Origin: Gammaproteobacteria bacterium
GTDB lineage: Bacteria; Pseudomonadota; Gammaproteobacteria; JABDGN01
DNA: 44,308 nucleotides
Reading direction: 5' to 3'
Assembly (NCBI GenBank): GCA_013285995.1
Contig: JABDGN010000004.1
Coordinates: 28,210-72,517, forward strand
Positions 36,701 to 42,883 of the stretch are shown piece after piece; positions within the stretch are counted from its first letter, which is position 1, and each line of letters begins with the position of its first letter. Position numbers and translations under genes: made by a program. The notes beneath the pieces are model-generated. The model did not search any database, was not told where the DNA came from, and saw only the letters and a list, made by a program, of their open reading frames with translations.

Positions 36701-36824
36701 GCAAGCGATGGGCATTGCCGTCGTGGGTGGCTTAATCTTTTCGCAATTCTTAACGCTCTATGCAACGCCCGCGTTTTATTTGTATATGGAAGAGTGGAGC
36801 GGAAAATTGAAGCGTTCTTCATAA
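33756..36824 (+). CDS. RND-family efflux transporter, MdtB/MdtC-like inner-membrane pump
   Basis: 1022 residues, usual length for a hydrophobe/amphiphile RND pump. MNFSKIFIERPVATISLTLA is the standard N-terminus (GTG start at 33756). Two large periplasmic loops and 12 helices are visible; the proton-relay pair Asp401-Asp402 lies in GFVVDDAIVVIENI, and the second-half KKNGIMMVDFAL motif is intact. It needs a membrane-fusion partner and an outer-membrane channel; neither is adjacent. Upstream is an unrelated gene and about 120 bp of unassigned sequence with no obvious ribosome site; downstream is repeat-rich DNA. The second-half NGIMMVDFALEAKR signature points to the MdtB/MdtC/MuxB group. Confidence 0.92.
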   Translation: MNFSKIFIERPVATISLTLALIIFGWFAYRSLPVSELPNVDFATITVTANLPGADPSTMASAVATPLEKQFSTIAGIDSMNSSSSLGQTTITLQFNLSRSIDAAAQDVQNAISQAQRSLPSEMTTPPYLRKVNPASTPIFFITLTGNNVPLTKLDEIAQTQIAQRLSMIDGVAQVTVFGSQQYAVRIHFNPQALSARGMDINDAISAVQTLNTHQPTGVLQATDHYYQLQTDGQLMNAAAYNQAIIAYKNGMPVRVQDVGTAVDSVANDKQATWVNQQRGIVLAVQKQPAANTIAVIDAIKAQLPELTHDLPADAALKTFYDRSIFINSALNEVKIALVLAIIFVALVILFFLGNVPATIITILALPVSLLGTFGVMYLCDYSVDNLSLMAMVLAVGFVVDDAIVVIENIVRHMEKGVAPLQSAILGSREIGFTVISMTLSLAAVFIPILFMGGIIGRLFNEFAVVVGVAILLSGVVSLTLTPMLCGRLLKSAHGKASLFPRFERFFNATRSLYAESLRWTLLHRPWVLGGMIATLIIAIFLFMVVGKGFIPSEDTGLVTGNTQVPIGVTFPDFLARQQAAAQVISQDPNVAAMLSNVGQGAGGTSTSNKGRFQILLKDRSERDLSADQVIQELRRKIQQIPGVEVFLSNPPAIQTGGAVTNSAYQYVLQSTDWNELQTAIPTMLQNMRSIPGIQDVNSDLEMTNPQISIHIQRAKAASLGVTPQQIETTLYNAFGETQISTIYTDTDEYDVIADVDPKFQTDVNALNAIYLHSSNGNLVPLNAVTKINYTAGPVSINHYGQLPAVILSFNLAPGISLSSVSSEIDGIAKQNLPSSVNGSFIGSAQTFQQSMHTLPLLLLVTILVIYLVLAILYEHFGHPITILTALPFAGVGALLMLIIFHKELDIFSFVGIIMLVGLVKKNGIMMVDFALEAKRKENLSSMEAIIQASTIRFRPIMMTTLSAILAALPMAIGFGAGGETRQAMGIAVVGGLIFSQFLTLYATPAFYLYMEEWSGKLKRSS

Positions 36825-36855
36825 TTCAAGAGGTTAGGAAAGAGGCATCTACTGG

Positions 36856-36884
36856 CTGACAGTTAAATGTAAAAATGATACAAT
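36856..36884 (+). promoter_or_regulatory. Promoter upstream of the split small ORF
   Basis: -35 CTGACA (36856-36861), 17-nt spacer, -10 TACAAT (36879-36884). The ATG of the split ORF lies only 10 nt after the -10, so transcripts would be nearly leaderless. Confidence 0.5.
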
Positions 36885-36894
36885 TGTAATTACT

Positions 36895-37195
36895 ATGAAT
36901 ACTTCAAAATCCAACTCGCTAAAGAAAGCAAAATTTTTAAGAGCCAACGAAGAAAAAGCGCTGGCAACAATTAGGGTCTGTTGACAATTACAAACTCTGC
37001 TGCAAATGCAGCGTGATTGGCTCTAATTTACCCAAATTTTCGTCGTATAGAATAACTATATTTCCTCAAATTTGGCTAAATTAGCGCTCAATCATCTGCA
37101 TTTTCGCGACGATTTTGTAATTGTCAACAGACCCTATTATCAAACGAGACCTCCCTCATGCGAAAAGAATAAAGCATGAAAATGCTTGGAAATAA
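36895..37195 (+). pseudogene. Small ORF split by a TA-flanked miniature element
   Basis: An ATG at 36895 opens MNTSKSNSLKKAKFLRANEE, then KALATI, which runs into the element at 36974. After the element the same frame resumes if the element and one TA are removed: the junction reads ACA-ATT-ATT-ATC and continues IIKRDLPHAKRIKHENAWK to a TAA at 37193-37195. The restored ORF has 45 codons and is Lys-rich. No Shine-Dalgarno is visible. The intact open frame on both sides suggests a real gene inactivated by the insertion. Its function is not recognised. Confidence 0.5.
36974..37134. mobile_element. TA-flanked miniature inverted-repeat element, copy 2
   Basis: 161 bp with ends GGGTCTGTTGACAATTACAA and the exact complement, flanked by TA on both sides (36972-36973, 37135-37136). 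Arms are near-complementary through most of the length; the centre GTATAGAATAACTATATTTC faces the opposite way to the copy at 41052-41287, which shares nearly all the rest of the sequence. Confidence 0.9.
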
Positions 37196-37208
37196 AACTT
37201 TGCTCTTC

Positions 37209-37293
37209 GTCATCCCAGAAATTGCCGTAGGCAATTATCCGGGATCCAGGCCTATCTTGCTTAAGCCTGGATTCCCGCTTTCGCGGGAATGAC
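37209..37293. repeat. Pair of dRS3-like palindromes upstream of the phospholipase gene
   Basis: A diverged palindrome GTCATCCCAGAAATTGCCGT ... GGGATCCAGG and a canonical one (ATTCCCGCTTTCGCGGGAAT, ATTCCC-N8-GGGAAT form) in inverted arrangement, ending 21 nt before the PLD start. Confidence 0.85.
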
Positions 37294-37314
37294 GACATAA
37301 ATCGAAAATAACAA

Positions 37315-38559
37315 ATGCTTAAATTATTCCACTCTATTGTTGCACTTTTTTTCTTAACTGCTTTTCAGCTTGCTAACGCTGATACAGCACCCACTTTCCA
37401 ACTCGTCGAAACCACGCCGGTCAAAACCATTTATCAAAATTCTACTCTAAGCAATACTGAAACCGTGTGGCTGAACATGGTGAATGAAGCCCAGCGTTCC
37501 ATCGTGATCGGCAGCTTCTTTTTTGCCAGTGCGCCTAATTCTTCCATGGAATATTTTGTGCAAGCTTTAAATGCCGCAGCAGAACGTGGCGTGCAAGTAC
37601 AAATTTTATTAGACCAATCAATGCAAGCGCAAAGTGCACCCGTCGTTGCAGAACTCAACAAAAAAAACATTGGCGTGCGTTATGTTAATTTCAAACAATT
37701 AGACAATGGCGTGATGCACGCAAAATACATGATTATCGATGGACATGATAGTTTTGTCGGCAGTCAAAATTTTGGTTGGAAAGCAATCAGTCAAAATCAT
37801 GAGTTAGGCATTCGCATTGATAATGTTCAACTTGCGAATAATTTGTTGCAATTATTTAATATCGACTGGCAATTGAGCCAACTGAATAATTTTTCTGCGG
37901 CACGCGATTGGGCGCGTGCGCATGATTTTACCAATCCAATCACTCATGAAAATCCGATTCAGATGGGTACAGCGAGTATTTATCCAGCCTACAGTCCGAA
38001 AGATTTTATTCCAGACAATGTCGATTGGGATTTGCCGCAACTTCTCGATTTAATCGACGGAGCTAAGCAGCAAATATTGATTCAAGTGTATCAATACTCT
38101 GATTTATCCGGCTATCAAGGCCGCAATCGCTGGCAGCCAATTGATAAAACCTTAATTGATGCCGCCAAACGTGGCGTGAAAATAAAACTCTTAGTATCTG
38201 ATGCGATGCTGAATGGCAAGGCCGGTTTGCGGGGTTTACAGGGCATTCAAAACATTCCCAATATTGAAATTCGCGTCAGCTCTATTCCGGTTTATCAAGG
38301 CAAGCATGGTGCTTATCCGCGCGTTGATCACGCTAAATACATGTTGATTGACAACAATATTACTTGGATCAGCACCAGCAATTGGCAAAAAAATTATTTT
38401 TATAAAACCCGTGGTATTAGCTTAGTAATCCACGATTCAGCGACTAACGCTGCGCTGCAAAAAATCTTTTGGCAAGCCTGGCAAAGCCCCTATGCCAAAA
38501 CCCCGGCGCAAATGCAAGCGCCCAGCAAGTGGTTTGGCGGCCTGTTTAATGACGATTAG
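37315..38559 (+). CDS. Secreted phospholipase D-like protein of the PLD3/PLD4 type
   Basis: 414 residues: signal peptide (MLKLFHSIVALFFLTAFQLA, then NADTAP), then two HKD catalytic motifs. HKD1: His135, Lys137, Asp142 (VMHAKYMIIDGHDSFVGSQN). HKD2: His339, Lys341, Asp346 (VDHAKYMLIDNNITWISTSN). The wider layout, with NFGWKAISQNHELGI after HKD1 and SNWQKNYFYKTRGISLVI after HKD2, follows the eukaryotic/poxviral PLD3-PLD4/K4 clade rather than typical bacterial cardiolipin synthases. Family members act as phospholipases or as 5'-3' exonucleases in endolysosomes. No clear Shine-Dalgarno before 37315; the leader is repeat sequence. Predicted periplasmic or secreted. Confidence 0.85.
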   Translation: MLKLFHSIVALFFLTAFQLANADTAPTFQLVETTPVKTIYQNSTLSNTETVWLNMVNEAQRSIVIGSFFFASAPNSSMEYFVQALNAAAERGVQVQILLDQSMQAQSAPVVAELNKKNIGVRYVNFKQLDNGVMHAKYMIIDGHDSFVGSQNFGWKAISQNHELGIRIDNVQLANNLLQLFNIDWQLSQLNNFSAARDWARAHDFTNPITHENPIQMGTASIYPAYSPKDFIPDNVDWDLPQLLDLIDGAKQQILIQVYQYSDLSGYQGRNRWQPIDKTLIDAAKRGVKIKLLVSDAMLNGKAGLRGLQGIQNIPNIEIRVSSIPVYQGKHGAYPRVDHAKYMLIDNNITWISTSNWQKNYFYKTRGISLVIHDSATNAALQKIFWQAWQSPYAKTPAQMQAPSKWFGGLFNDD

Positions 38560-38584
38560 TTTGTGATAAAATCCACAAACAAAT

Positions 38585-38652
38585 GTAGGGGCGGGGCTTG
38601 ACCCGCCCGTATTTAAATGCGGCAAGACGGGCGGGTCAAGCCCCGCCCCTAC
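38585..38652. repeat. GTAG-ended REP pair upstream of yajQ
   Basis: GTAGGGGCGGGGCTTGACCC and its complement around a short AT centre; same family as 865-932. It separates the PLD stop from yajQ. Confidence 0.85.
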
Positions 38653-38671
38653 AAAAAACCAGGAGAGCCTC

Positions 38672-39154
38672 ATGCCATCATTTGACATTATTTCTGAAAT
38701 CGATCATCACGAATTACAAAATGCTATCGATCAAACCAAAAAGGAAACCGAAACGCGTTTCGATTTGAAAGATAAAGATTTAAAAATAGAGTTGGTTAAA
38801 GAAGATATCACTTTAAAGGCCCCCGAAGAATTCGTATTGGGGCAATTACGTGATATTTTAGAAAACAAACTCACCAAACGGAAAATCGATATTCAAGCCT
38901 TTGAATTTAAAGATCCCACTTCAACGTTAAAAGAATGGTCGCAAATCATCAAAGTAAAAAATGGCATTGATCAAGACACTGCCAAGAAAATTACTAAATT
39001 AGTCAAAGATAAAAAGTTTAAAGCACAAGCTTCCATTCAAGGCGAAAAAGTACGCGTGACAGGTAAAAGCCGTGATGAATTACAAGAAGTGATGGCTTTT
39101 TTCCGCGCCGAAAATGTGGGCTTACCTTTGCAATTTGATAATTTTCGCGATTAA
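38672..39154 (+). CDS. yajQ: YajQ-family nucleotide-binding protein
   Basis: 160 residues. MPSFDIISEIDHHELQNAID, then ETRFDLKDKDLKIELVKEDI, DILENKLTKRKID, and VRVTGKSRDELQEVMAFFRA, with the closing LPLQFDNFRD, are all family blocks. YajQ binds c-di-GMP or other nucleotides and can act with LysR-type regulators in some gammaproteobacteria (family knowledge); a lysR gene follows 14 nt later. AGGAGAG precedes the ATG. Confidence 0.95.
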   Translation: MPSFDIISEIDHHELQNAIDQTKKETETRFDLKDKDLKIELVKEDITLKAPEEFVLGQLRDILENKLTKRKIDIQAFEFKDPTSTLKEWSQIIKVKNGIDQDTAKKITKLVKDKKFKAQASIQGEKVRVTGKSRDELQEVMAFFRAENVGLPLQFDNFRD

Positions 39155-39168
39155 AGGAGAAAGCAAAA

Positions 39169-40050
39169 ATGGAATGGCTGAAATGTGTTAAAGATTTTGT
39201 CACTGTGGTTGAAGAAAAAAGTTTTAGCCGTGCTGCAGCGCGACAAAACACTACCGCCTCTGCGCTCAGCAAACACATTAAATGGCTAGAAAAAGAATTA
39301 GGTGCCACGCTATTACGCCGTTCAACACGAAAATTATCGCTCACGGAAATGGGCGAAATTTTATATGCCAAAGCCAGTCATTTACTCACGGAATGGGACG
39401 ATATAAAAAGTGAATTGTTGCAAAATAATCGCACTGCACAAGGACATTTATATGTGGGGATACCACACTGGTTTGAAATGAAATCCTTCATGGAGATAGT
39501 CCCACCGTTTTTAAAGAAATATCCTGACGTTAGATTAGAAGTTTTCACTGGCATTCAACCTTTTAGCGGCACCGAGGTTGACTTTGATTTATTTATTGCA
39601 CGTGACGACGTTTTAACAGAGCAAGATAATTTGCATCGTTATCCTTTATTTACTATTCATCGACATTTATATGCGGCTCCCGAATATTTAAAAACCCGCC
39701 CTAAAATTAAATCTCTTCACGACTTATTGCAACACAACTGTCTTTACAATCGAGTGTTTGATCACGAAGGTATGTGGAAATTTAGTGAAGATTCTTTACA
39801 TGTGAAAGGTAATTTCACCAGTGATAATGCTAAAGCAGTATTGGATATGGCTTTGGCGGGACAAGGGATTGTTTATTTTTCTGATTTTTTAGTAGAAGAA
39901 TATGTAAAAGAAAGAAAGCTGGAAAGAATCTTGCCACAGTATCATTCTGACCCTGCCGCTATTTGTGTTTTTCGACGTGATAGCCGCTATCTGCCACACA
40001 TTACCAAAACCCTGATTCAACATTTGCAAAATCATTTTAAAAACAAATAA
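39169..40050 (+). CDS. LysR-family transcriptional regulator
   Basis: 293 residues. N-terminal winged HTH (LKCVKDFVTVVEEKSFSRAA, ARQNTTASALSKHIKWLEKE, LGATLLRRSTRKLSLTEMGE) and a periplasmic-binding-like effector domain (GHLYVGIPHWFEMKSFMEIV, QPFSGTEVDFDLFIARDD, and DNAKAVLDMALAGQGIVYFS). AAAGGAGA before the ATG. It directly follows yajQ, and LysR-YajQ partnership is known in a plant pathogen. The last 87 bp of the gene are repeated exactly at 40965-41051. Confidence 0.93.
   Translation: MEWLKCVKDFVTVVEEKSFSRAAARQNTTASALSKHIKWLEKELGATLLRRSTRKLSLTEMGEILYAKASHLLTEWDDIKSELLQNNRTAQGHLYVGIPHWFEMKSFMEIVPPFLKKYPDVRLEVFTGIQPFSGTEVDFDLFIARDDVLTEQDNLHRYPLFTIHRHLYAAPEYLKTRPKIKSLHDLLQHNCLYNRVFDHEGMWKFSEDSLHVKGNFTSDNAKAVLDMALAGQGIVYFSDFLVEEYVKERKLERILPQYHSDPAAICVFRRDSRYLPHITKTLIQHLQNHFKNK
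39963..40049. repeat. 87-bp direct repeat, copy 1 (3' end of lysR)
   Basis: Begins TTGTGTTTTTCGACGTGATA and ends AAAAACAAATA inside the lysR stop region. Identical base by base to 40965-41051. Confidence 0.95.
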
Positions 40051-40185
40051 ATTTAATTATTTCCACTTTGGAAATACACTTTCGCTTCAACTTATAATTA
40101 CTGACTAACTCATAATGAAGATTTATACATTAATATTGCCTTAAGTTACTCATGATATAATGCGGAAAATAATATAGAGCCTCCT

Positions 40186-40842
40186 ATGCGTGTTTCCCGT
40201 TATATTAAGTGTTTTCCCACAACATTTTTTCTTATACAAGGTCGCACGCAATATTCTTACAAATTTCAGTATCAGTATGAAGAAGACTATCCTGGATTTT
40301 TTAATAGCTGGTTTACATCATCCCCTCCTACAGCTATAGTCTTGCCGGAGAAGATGCTCTATGAATACAAGATTTTCTATGAATTGGTTGATTTTTTTAA
40401 GCAACAAAGCAATTTGATTGCATTACAATCTGCTCAATCGCAATCCCCACAAAACTGGCAACGCTTTGATAAAACCGTGTTAACTATGCCACGGATGTTT
40501 GACTATTATTCAAACTCAAATATTTTACAAACGGAACCAGGAAAAAAGGCTTTTTCAGCAAAGGTAACAAGTATGAATAATTATACCGCTTTTTTTCCTC
40601 TCGCGATAGAAGTACGGATCAATTTTCAACAGCCCTACACTCTTCAATTCGTATTGAAACAAAATAATCTACTTATCATGGGTTGGAATATTACTTTAAA
40701 GTCTGATCCTGATATTAATTTGAAGTTACAAAAAATAATCTCAGTACACGGCAGCGATGCGATGCCAAAAGCATTATATGAATTTTTATCTTTCGTCTTA
40801 GAAACACCATCAATGCGTGCTCTCATTACTCCTGTTTTGTAG
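40186..40842 (+). CDS. Unrecognised 218-residue protein between direct repeats
   Basis: No family recognised. Starts MRVSRYIKCFPTTFFLIQGR, followed by aromatic-rich sequence (YSYKFQYQYEEDYPGFFNSW) and alternating strands (AFFPLAIEVRINFQQPYTLQ, FVLKQNNLLIMGWNITLKSD). No signal peptide or membrane helix is clear. A TATAAT lies at about 40156, with no good -35, and no Shine-Dalgarno is visible. It lies in a ~915-bp stretch between two identical 87-bp lysR fragments, next to a CoA-transferase fragment, so it was probably brought in by a rearrangement. Confidence 0.55.
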   Translation: MRVSRYIKCFPTTFFLIQGRTQYSYKFQYQYEEDYPGFFNSWFTSSPPTAIVLPEKMLYEYKIFYELVDFFKQQSNLIALQSAQSQSPQNWQRFDKTVLTMPRMFDYYSNSNILQTEPGKKAFSAKVTSMNNYTAFFPLAIEVRINFQQPYTLQFVLKQNNLLIMGWNITLKSDPDINLKLQKIISVHGSDAMPKALYEFLSFVLETPSMRALITPVL

Positions 40843-40851
40843 AATATTTTT

Positions 40852-40964
40852 CACTGGCGTTTCCTTCACCCACGCTTTAATGGTTTCAGCATGTTCATTT
40901 AATTGAGGACCACGTGGATACTCGGTGACATCATTATATAACGAAGATTTGAGGGGACTACCGG
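40852..40964 (-). pseudogene. 3' fragment of a CaiB/BaiF-type CoA-transferase
   Basis: The minus strand encodes PLKSSLYNDVTEYPRGPQLN, EHAETIKAWVKETPVK, closely matching but not identical to the C-terminus of the gene at 41685-42869 (PRGPKLNEHAQAIKQWVKET). The stop is lost and the frame runs on. Nucleotide identity to the intact gene is roughly five in six by eye, so this is an older paralogue remnant rather than a fresh copy. It abuts the 87-bp lysR fragment directly. Confidence 0.85.
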
Positions 40965-41051
40965 TTGTGTTTTTCGACGTGATAGCCGCTATCTGCCACA
41001 CATTACCAAAACCCTGATTCAACATTTGCAAAATCATTTTAAAAACAAATA
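40965..41051. repeat. 87-bp direct repeat, copy 2 (lysR 3' fragment)
   Basis: Exact copy of 39963-40049. It joins the CoA-transferase fragment on its left and ends in the TA that flanks the miniature element at 41052. Confidence 0.95.
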
Positions 41052-41287
41052 GGGTCTGTTTACAATTACAAAGCCGTCGCGAAAATGCAGATGATTGAGC
41101 GCTAATTTAGCCAAATTTGAGGAAATATAGTTATTCTATACGACGATTAATTTGCCTGGAGCAAATTAACCCGCGCTTTAGCGCGACCCCAAAGGGGTGG
41201 AGTACATGGATGTGCGGAATAAAATTTGGGTAAATTAGAGCCAATCACGCTGCATTTGCAGCAGGGTTTGTAATTGTAAACAGACCC
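41052..41287. mobile_element. TA-flanked miniature inverted-repeat element, copy 3, with a 75-bp insert
   Basis: Ends GGGTCTGTTTACAATTACAA and complement, flanked by TA (41050-41051, 41288-41289). The outer parts match 36974-37134 in reverse orientation. About 75 bp (41147-41221) is extra: it holds three small hairpins in a row, TAATTTGC/GCAAATTA, CGCG/CGCG and ACCCC/GGGGT. Confidence 0.85.
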
Positions 41288-41400
41288 TAAAGTTAACTCT
41301 TTCCATTTTGGAAAGAGTGTTTTTCCCAAATGAATCTTGCTGCGCCTTCTTCTTTTATGCATACTGCTTTTGTCTAAATGCAACAAAAAAAGGGGGACTT

Positions 41401-41688
41401 ATGTTTACCACTCACTTATATTTTTCGTTACGCCTGTGCTGTGCTTGTCTTATCATAGTTGGCTTGCTGGCCTATATTTTTACCAAACCTGTCGTTGCTG
41501 AAACTGCAACCAGCGTTGTTGCTATGCACTCAACCCCAGCCTCAACTTCCACGCCAACTGAGCCTGTCATAGCTGAGGCTGTTCATGAATGTCCGGCAGG
41601 TCCCAACAAATCTGCTGATAGCTCCATGCATGCTACATTGGAATGTTTTTTCAGTAATATGGCAATTGCTGTGGTTTATCATTATTAG
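41401..41688 (+). CDS. Small exported or membrane-anchored protein
   Basis: 95 residues. The start at 41401 has GGGGGA 6 nt upstream and opens with a hydrophobic helix (LYFSLRLCCACLIIVGLLAY, then IFTKPVVAETAT) that could be a signal peptide or anchor; the longer reading from 41308 begins in the edge of the miniature element region. The rest is a Thr/Pro/Ser-rich linker (STPASTSTPTEP) and a short tail with Cys (ECPAG, ECFFSN). No family recognised. It overlaps the 3' end of the CoA-transferase gene tail to tail by 4 nt. Confidence 0.55.
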   Translation: MFTTHLYFSLRLCCACLIIVGLLAYIFTKPVVAETATSVVAMHSTPASTSTPTEPVIAEAVHECPAGPNKSADSSMHATLECFFSNMAIAVVYHY

Positions 41689-42869
41689 ATAGTCGGCAAA
41701 GGTTTGGCGGGTGTTTCTTTAACCCATTGCTTAATGGCTTGCGCATGTTCGTTTAATTTAGGACCACGCGGATATTCGGTGACATCGTTATATAACGAAG
41801 ATTTAAGAGGATTACCGGGAAAAGTTGCTTCGGGCGCATAACCCTCGGCAAAATGCGCTTCCATTTGGCGATGTTGAATTTGCGGCTCAGCGAGTACCTC
41901 ATCTAAACGATTAATAGGGCCACAAGGAACGCCTTTTTCTTTGAACTCAGCAATCCATTCTGCCGCGGTTTTAGTGGCCAAAATAGCATTCATAATCGCT
42001 TCTAATACTTCTACATTTTCAACCCGCTTAGGGTTAGTAGCAAACCGCTCATCCGTTGCCAGCTCTGGCTTACCTAACACTTCACAAATAGCTACATAAA
42101 TATGATCGTTAGCCGCACAGACAATTAAATCTTTATCTTTCGCATGAAACACATCAAACGGTGCGATCAGACGATGTCGCGTCCCAGTAGGTTGCGGAAT
42201 TTTGCGACCGACCGTATAGGTGATAAACTCAATTGGCATTAAGCTCATTAACACATCGCTCAATGCCATATCCAACGATACACCTTTACCGTGCTTACTG
42301 CGATCAAACAAAGCGGCACAAATGCTTAAGGCTGCAAACACACCACCGGTTATATCACCTAAAGAAATACCGGCTTTCACCGGTTGACGATTCTTTTCGC
42401 CAGTCAGCGACATAAGGCCACTCATACCTTGTGCGACTAAATCGTAACTGGGTAATTGCGAAGCAGGCCCGGTTTGACCAAAACCGGAAATATGCGAAAT
42501 GATTAGCCTTGGATTCAACTTTAATAAGGTTGCATCGTCATAGCCTAAACGGGTTAATACCCCAGGACGAAAATTTTCTACCAATATATCAACGCGTTTG
42601 ACTAATTCATCAAATAATAATTTATCGTCTGGATTACGCCGCGTATCGAGTGCAATACTTTCTTTGCCATGATTCATTACGCTGGCATAAGCGGATTCCC
42701 CATCGGGTAAGAAAGGGGGAAATTGCCGGGCATCATCCCCTCCTACTGGATTTTCCACTTTAATAATTCGCGCACCCAGTTTATATAAAATCGCCGTGCA
42801 ATTAGGGCCTGCTAACACGCGCGTTAAATCCAACACTGTAATGCCGCTGAGCGGACCTTGCACTGCCAT
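41685..42869 (-). CDS. CaiB/BaiF-type (class III) CoA-transferase
   Basis: 394 residues. LDLTRVLAGPNCTAILYKLG, then ARIIKVENPVGGDDAR, NHGKESIALDTRR and the catalytic Asp172 in AGISLGDITGGVFAALSICA are class III landmarks. It moves CoA between carboxylic acids. GGGAG precedes the ATG, 14 nt after the prpD stop, so the two are probably cotranscribed. The pairing suggests a role in activating a short-chain di- or tricarboxylate or methylcitrate-related acid (inference). A diverged fragment of a close paralogue lies at 40852-40964. Confidence 0.92.
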   Translation of the reverse strand: MAVQGPLSGITVLDLTRVLAGPNCTAILYKLGARIIKVENPVGGDDARQFPPFLPDGESAYASVMNHGKESIALDTRRNPDDKLLFDELVKRVDILVENFRPGVLTRLGYDDATLLKLNPRLIISHISGFGQTGPASQLPSYDLVAQGMSGLMSLTGEKNRQPVKAGISLGDITGGVFAALSICAALFDRSKHGKGVSLDMALSDVLMSLMPIEFITYTVGRKIPQPTGTRHRLIAPFDVFHAKDKDLIVCAANDHIYVAICEVLGKPELATDERFATNPKRVENVEVLEAIMNAILATKTAAEWIAEFKEKGVPCGPINRLDEVLAEPQIQHRQMEAHFAEGYAPEATFPGNPLKSSLYNDVTEYPRGPKLNEHAQAIKQWVKETPAKPLPTI

Positions 42870-42883
42870 AAATTACTCCCTAC

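Noticed and set aside
40810-41037. A 75-residue minus-strand open frame taken as a gene.
   Set aside because: It is a chimera of the CoA-transferase fragment and the antisense of the lysR fragment.
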